Source: Treponema sp. (GTDB lineage: Bacteria > Spirochaetota > Spirochaetia > Treponematales > Treponemataceae). Taken from it: DNA of 5,693 nt. The DNA lies in assembly GCA_016297805.1 (NCBI GenBank), contig JAEDFX010000125.1:1-5693 (forward strand), written 5' to 3'. Below the pieces are notes generated by a model that was given only the letters and a program-made list of their open reading frames with translations, had not been told where the DNA came from and ran no database searches. The translations under genes and the position numbers were made by a program. Of the stretch, positions 3,705 through 5,693 are shown piece after piece. Numbering within the stretch: the stretch's first letter is position 1; each line of letters starts with the position of its first letter.

Positions 3705-5693
3705 CTATTTTTTCTCACGTACACCAAGCATTCTAATACTGTTCAATACACAAAGAATTGTGACCCCAACATCACCAAATACGGCAAGCCACATATTAGA
3801 AATTCCCAGTGCACTTAAAATCAGAATTACTGTTTTGATTCCAATTGAACCTACAATATTCTGGTAAACAATGCGCAAGGCACGACGGCTGTATTTAATT
3901 CCGTCAATAATCTTAGAAGGTTTATCTTCCATAATAATGATATCAGCAGCTTCTACTGCAGCGTCAGAACCCATAGCTCCCATGGCAATTCCTGCATCCG
4001 CTCTTGCAAGGACTGGTGCATCGTTAATTCCGTCTCCTGCAAAAATCAAAGTTCCGTGTTTTTTACCGTCCTTGTTCAAATCTGCAAGGAGCTCTTCAAC
4101 CTTTGCAAGCTTGTCTGCACTGAGCAACTGACTGTATGCCTTGTGCAATCCCAGTTTTGCAGCAACTGTGTGAGCGGCTCTTTCGTTATCGCCAGTAAGC
4201 ATTACAACATTTTCTACGCCGATTTTCATAAGTCCTTCTACAGTTTCCTGAGAATCTTCCTTAATTTCATCGCTGATTACAATGTGGCCTGCATATTTTC
4301 CGTTACAAGCAACATGAATTACAGTTCCATCCTGATGTTCTGCACATTCGTTGTATTCAATGTTGAACTGATCCATAAGGCGTGTATTACCTGCAAGAAC
4401 TTCCTTACCGTTTACAATTGCCTTAATTCCCTTACTTGTAATTTCTTCAACATTTTCCAGCTTTACTTCATCACAGCATTTGTCGTGGTGAGCGGCTTTA
4501 AGAGAAGCTGAAATTGGGTGAGTAGAGAACATTTCTGTATGAGTTGCCAGAGCCAAAAGTTCAGTTTCTGTAATTGAATCATCTGTTGAGTGGATGTGAG
4601 TTACAACAAAGTTACCTTTTGTTAGAGTTCCTGTTTTATCGAAAACAGCTGTTTTTGTTTTTGCCAAAGCTTCAAGGTAAATACTTCCTTTAATAAGGAT
4701 ACCTTTGCGGGCACAGGCTGTAATTCCGCCGCAGAATGCCAATGGAATTGAAATTACAAGTGCACAAGGACAGCTTACTACTAAGAACATAAGTGCACGG
4801 TAGAACCAAACACTCCAGTTTGAAGCCCATGTCCAGTCGCCTTTTGTAAAGCCGATGAAAACACTTGGAATTACTATCAAAGCCAAAGCTGCATAAACAA
4901 CGATTGGAGTGTAAACCTTTGCAAAGCGGGAAACAAACTGCTCAGATTTTGTTTTATTTTCTGTAGCATTTTCCACAAGCTCAAGGATGCGGGAAAGGGC
5001 AGATTCCCCTGCATGCTTTGTTGTACGGATTTCCAGAACGCCTTGCTTGTTGATTGAACCAGAAAGTACCTCATCTCCAACTGTTACGTGACGTGGAATA
5101 CTTTCACCAGTTAATGCAGATGTATCAACAAAGCTGTCACCGTCTGTAATAATTCCGTCGATTGGAATACGGTCTCCTGGTTTTACTATAATGATAGAGT
5201 CAGTTTCAACTTCATCTGGAGAAACTTCTTTTGTTTCTTCTCCAACCTTAAGGGTAGCGTGGTCAGGTCGAAGCTTAGAAATCTCTTCGATTGAATCACG
5301 GCTTTTATCAACAGCAAAGTCTTCGAACTTTTCGCCAACCTGATATAAAACCATAATTGCAGTTGCTTCTTCAAACTTACCAAGAATAAGTGCACCAATA
5401 GAAGAAACGGCCATAAGAAAAAGTTCGTCCATAAATTCGCCGTGCATAATATTTTTGATGGCGCCAATAATAATGTTTTTACCAGCGATGATATAAGCAA
5501 CACACCACAAAACCATAGGAATAGCTTCGCAAATTGTTTCGCTAAGTCCAAGATTTCCCAAAGGAAGATGTTCCGCAACCATTCCAAGAACGTAAAGAAC
5601 AGCTGCAAGAATCAATGCTTTTATAGAAAGTTCGTGTTCTTCTTCGCCGTGTTCGTGATTGTGACTATGACCGTGGGAATGTCCGCAGCTGCA
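3705..5693 (-). CDS. zntA: Zn/Cd/Pb-exporting P1B-type ATPase (5' end beyond the window)
   Basis: The frame is open to the right edge, giving 662 visible residues; the N-terminus is outside. The first visible stretch is CSCGHSHGHSHNHEHGEEEH, a Cys/His-rich metal-binding tail, then eight membrane segments (about 26-42, 55-76, 89-105, 110-124, 262-282, 297-324, 613-631, 635-655). The actuator domain has TGES (195-198). Segment 6 carries CPC (308-310) in SCPCALVISIPLAF. The P and N domains show DKTGT with phosphorylated D352, the HP pair H392-P393, TGDN (500-503) and GDGIND (553-558). K620 in segment 7 and D641 (FGDVG) in segment 8 are the pair typical of the Zn2+/Cd2+/Pb2+ class (P1B-2) rather than the Cu class. 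It would use ATP to expel these metals across the inner membrane. A TTG at 5613-5615 is not the start, since the His-rich coding continues upstream. Whether a full heavy-metal-binding domain precedes it is not visible. Confidence 0.93.
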   Translation of the reverse strand, partial: CSCGHSHGHSHNHEHGEEEHELSIKALILAAVLYVLGMVAEHLPLGNLGLSETICEAIPMVLWCVAYIIAGKNIIIGAIKNIMHGEFMDELFLMAVSSIGALILGKFEEATAIMVLYQVGEKFEDFAVDKSRDSIEEISKLRPDHATLKVGEETKEVSPDEVETDSIIIVKPGDRIPIDGIITDGDSFVDTSALTGESIPRHVTVGDEVLSGSINKQGVLEIRTTKHAGESALSRILELVENATENKTKSEQFVSRFAKVYTPIVVYAALALIVIPSVFIGFTKGDWTWASNWSVWFYRALMFLVVSCPCALVISIPLAFCGGITACARKGILIKGSIYLEALAKTKTAVFDKTGTLTKGNFVVTHIHSTDDSITETELLALATHTEMFSTHPISASLKAAHHDKCCDEVKLENVEEITSKGIKAIVNGKEVLAGNTRLMDQFNIEYNECAEHQDGTVIHVACNGKYAGHIVISDEIKEDSQETVEGLMKIGVENVVMLTGDNERAAHTVAAKLGLHKAYSQLLSADKLAKVEELLADLNKDGKKHGTLIFAGDGINDAPVLARADAGIAMGAMGSDAAVEAADIIIMEDKPSKIIDGIKYSRRALRIVYQNIVGSIGIKTVILILSALGISNMWLAVFGDVGVTILCVLNSIRMLGVREKK

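Noticed and set aside
3871..4511. Plus-strand open frames opposite the ATPase gene
   Set aside because: They are shadows of the P and N domain coding sequence with low-complexity composition and no family motif.
1..5693. CRISPR array, insertion sequence, phage or defence system
   Set aside because: No regularly spaced repeats, transposase or integrase motifs, or terminal inverted repeats were found; all long frames belong to recognised families.

Overview
The window reads as bacterial chromosome of moderately low GC (roughly 40% by eye). The best guess is a spirochete of the Treponema group, such as a gut or rumen Treponema. This rests on the general look of the proteins (a TrmJ-type methyltransferase, a LacC/FruK-like sugar kinase starting MKKILCVC, a Xsa-like cytoplasmic GH43 and a CadA/ZntA-like ATPase) and on memory of similar sequences, not on any search. 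A low-GC Firmicute remains possible.

Layout, left to right. (1) Positions 42-114, minus strand: a tRNA gene with anticodon CAT. Its body matches the lysidine-type tRNA-Ile2 rather than Met-tRNA, and it has a near-consensus promoter at 127-155. (2) Positions 282-776, plus strand: a small flavin-binding NimA-like / PPOX-family protein, divergent from the tRNA, with its own promoter at 228-256. (3) Positions 789-819: a symmetric hairpin with an A-tract on one side and a T-tract on the other, serving as a shared terminator between convergent genes. (4) Minus strand, read from right to left: the 3' part of a Zn/Cd/Pb-type P1B ATPase, whose frame stays open to the right edge (3705-5693); a strong terminator (3655-3685); trmJ (2897-3640); a PfkB-family sugar kinase 2 nt after it (1983-2894); a 100-bp gap; and a GH43 glycosidase (908-1882). 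Immediately after the GH43 stop lies a short, diverged, in-frame copy of the last codons of that same gene (842-898).

How the genes may work together. GH43 would hydrolyse short xylo- or arabino-oligosaccharides in the cytoplasm, since no signal peptide is present. The kinase would phosphorylate a sugar or sugar phosphate. The two are neighbours on the same strand with no terminator between them, so a small carbohydrate-use unit led by trmJ is plausible, although trmJ itself is a tRNA-modification gene. The ATPase is separated from them by its terminator and belongs to metal efflux.

Most of the window is ordinary housekeeping and accessory-metabolism sequence. I see no CRISPR array, insertion sequence, phage gene or clearly new system. 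The oddities most worth a second look are the decayed tandem copy of the GH43 3' end, the position of the trmJ start just behind a terminator and without a Shine-Dalgarno sequence, the altered substrate-site residues of the kinase, and a pair of direct repeats in the GH43 leader.
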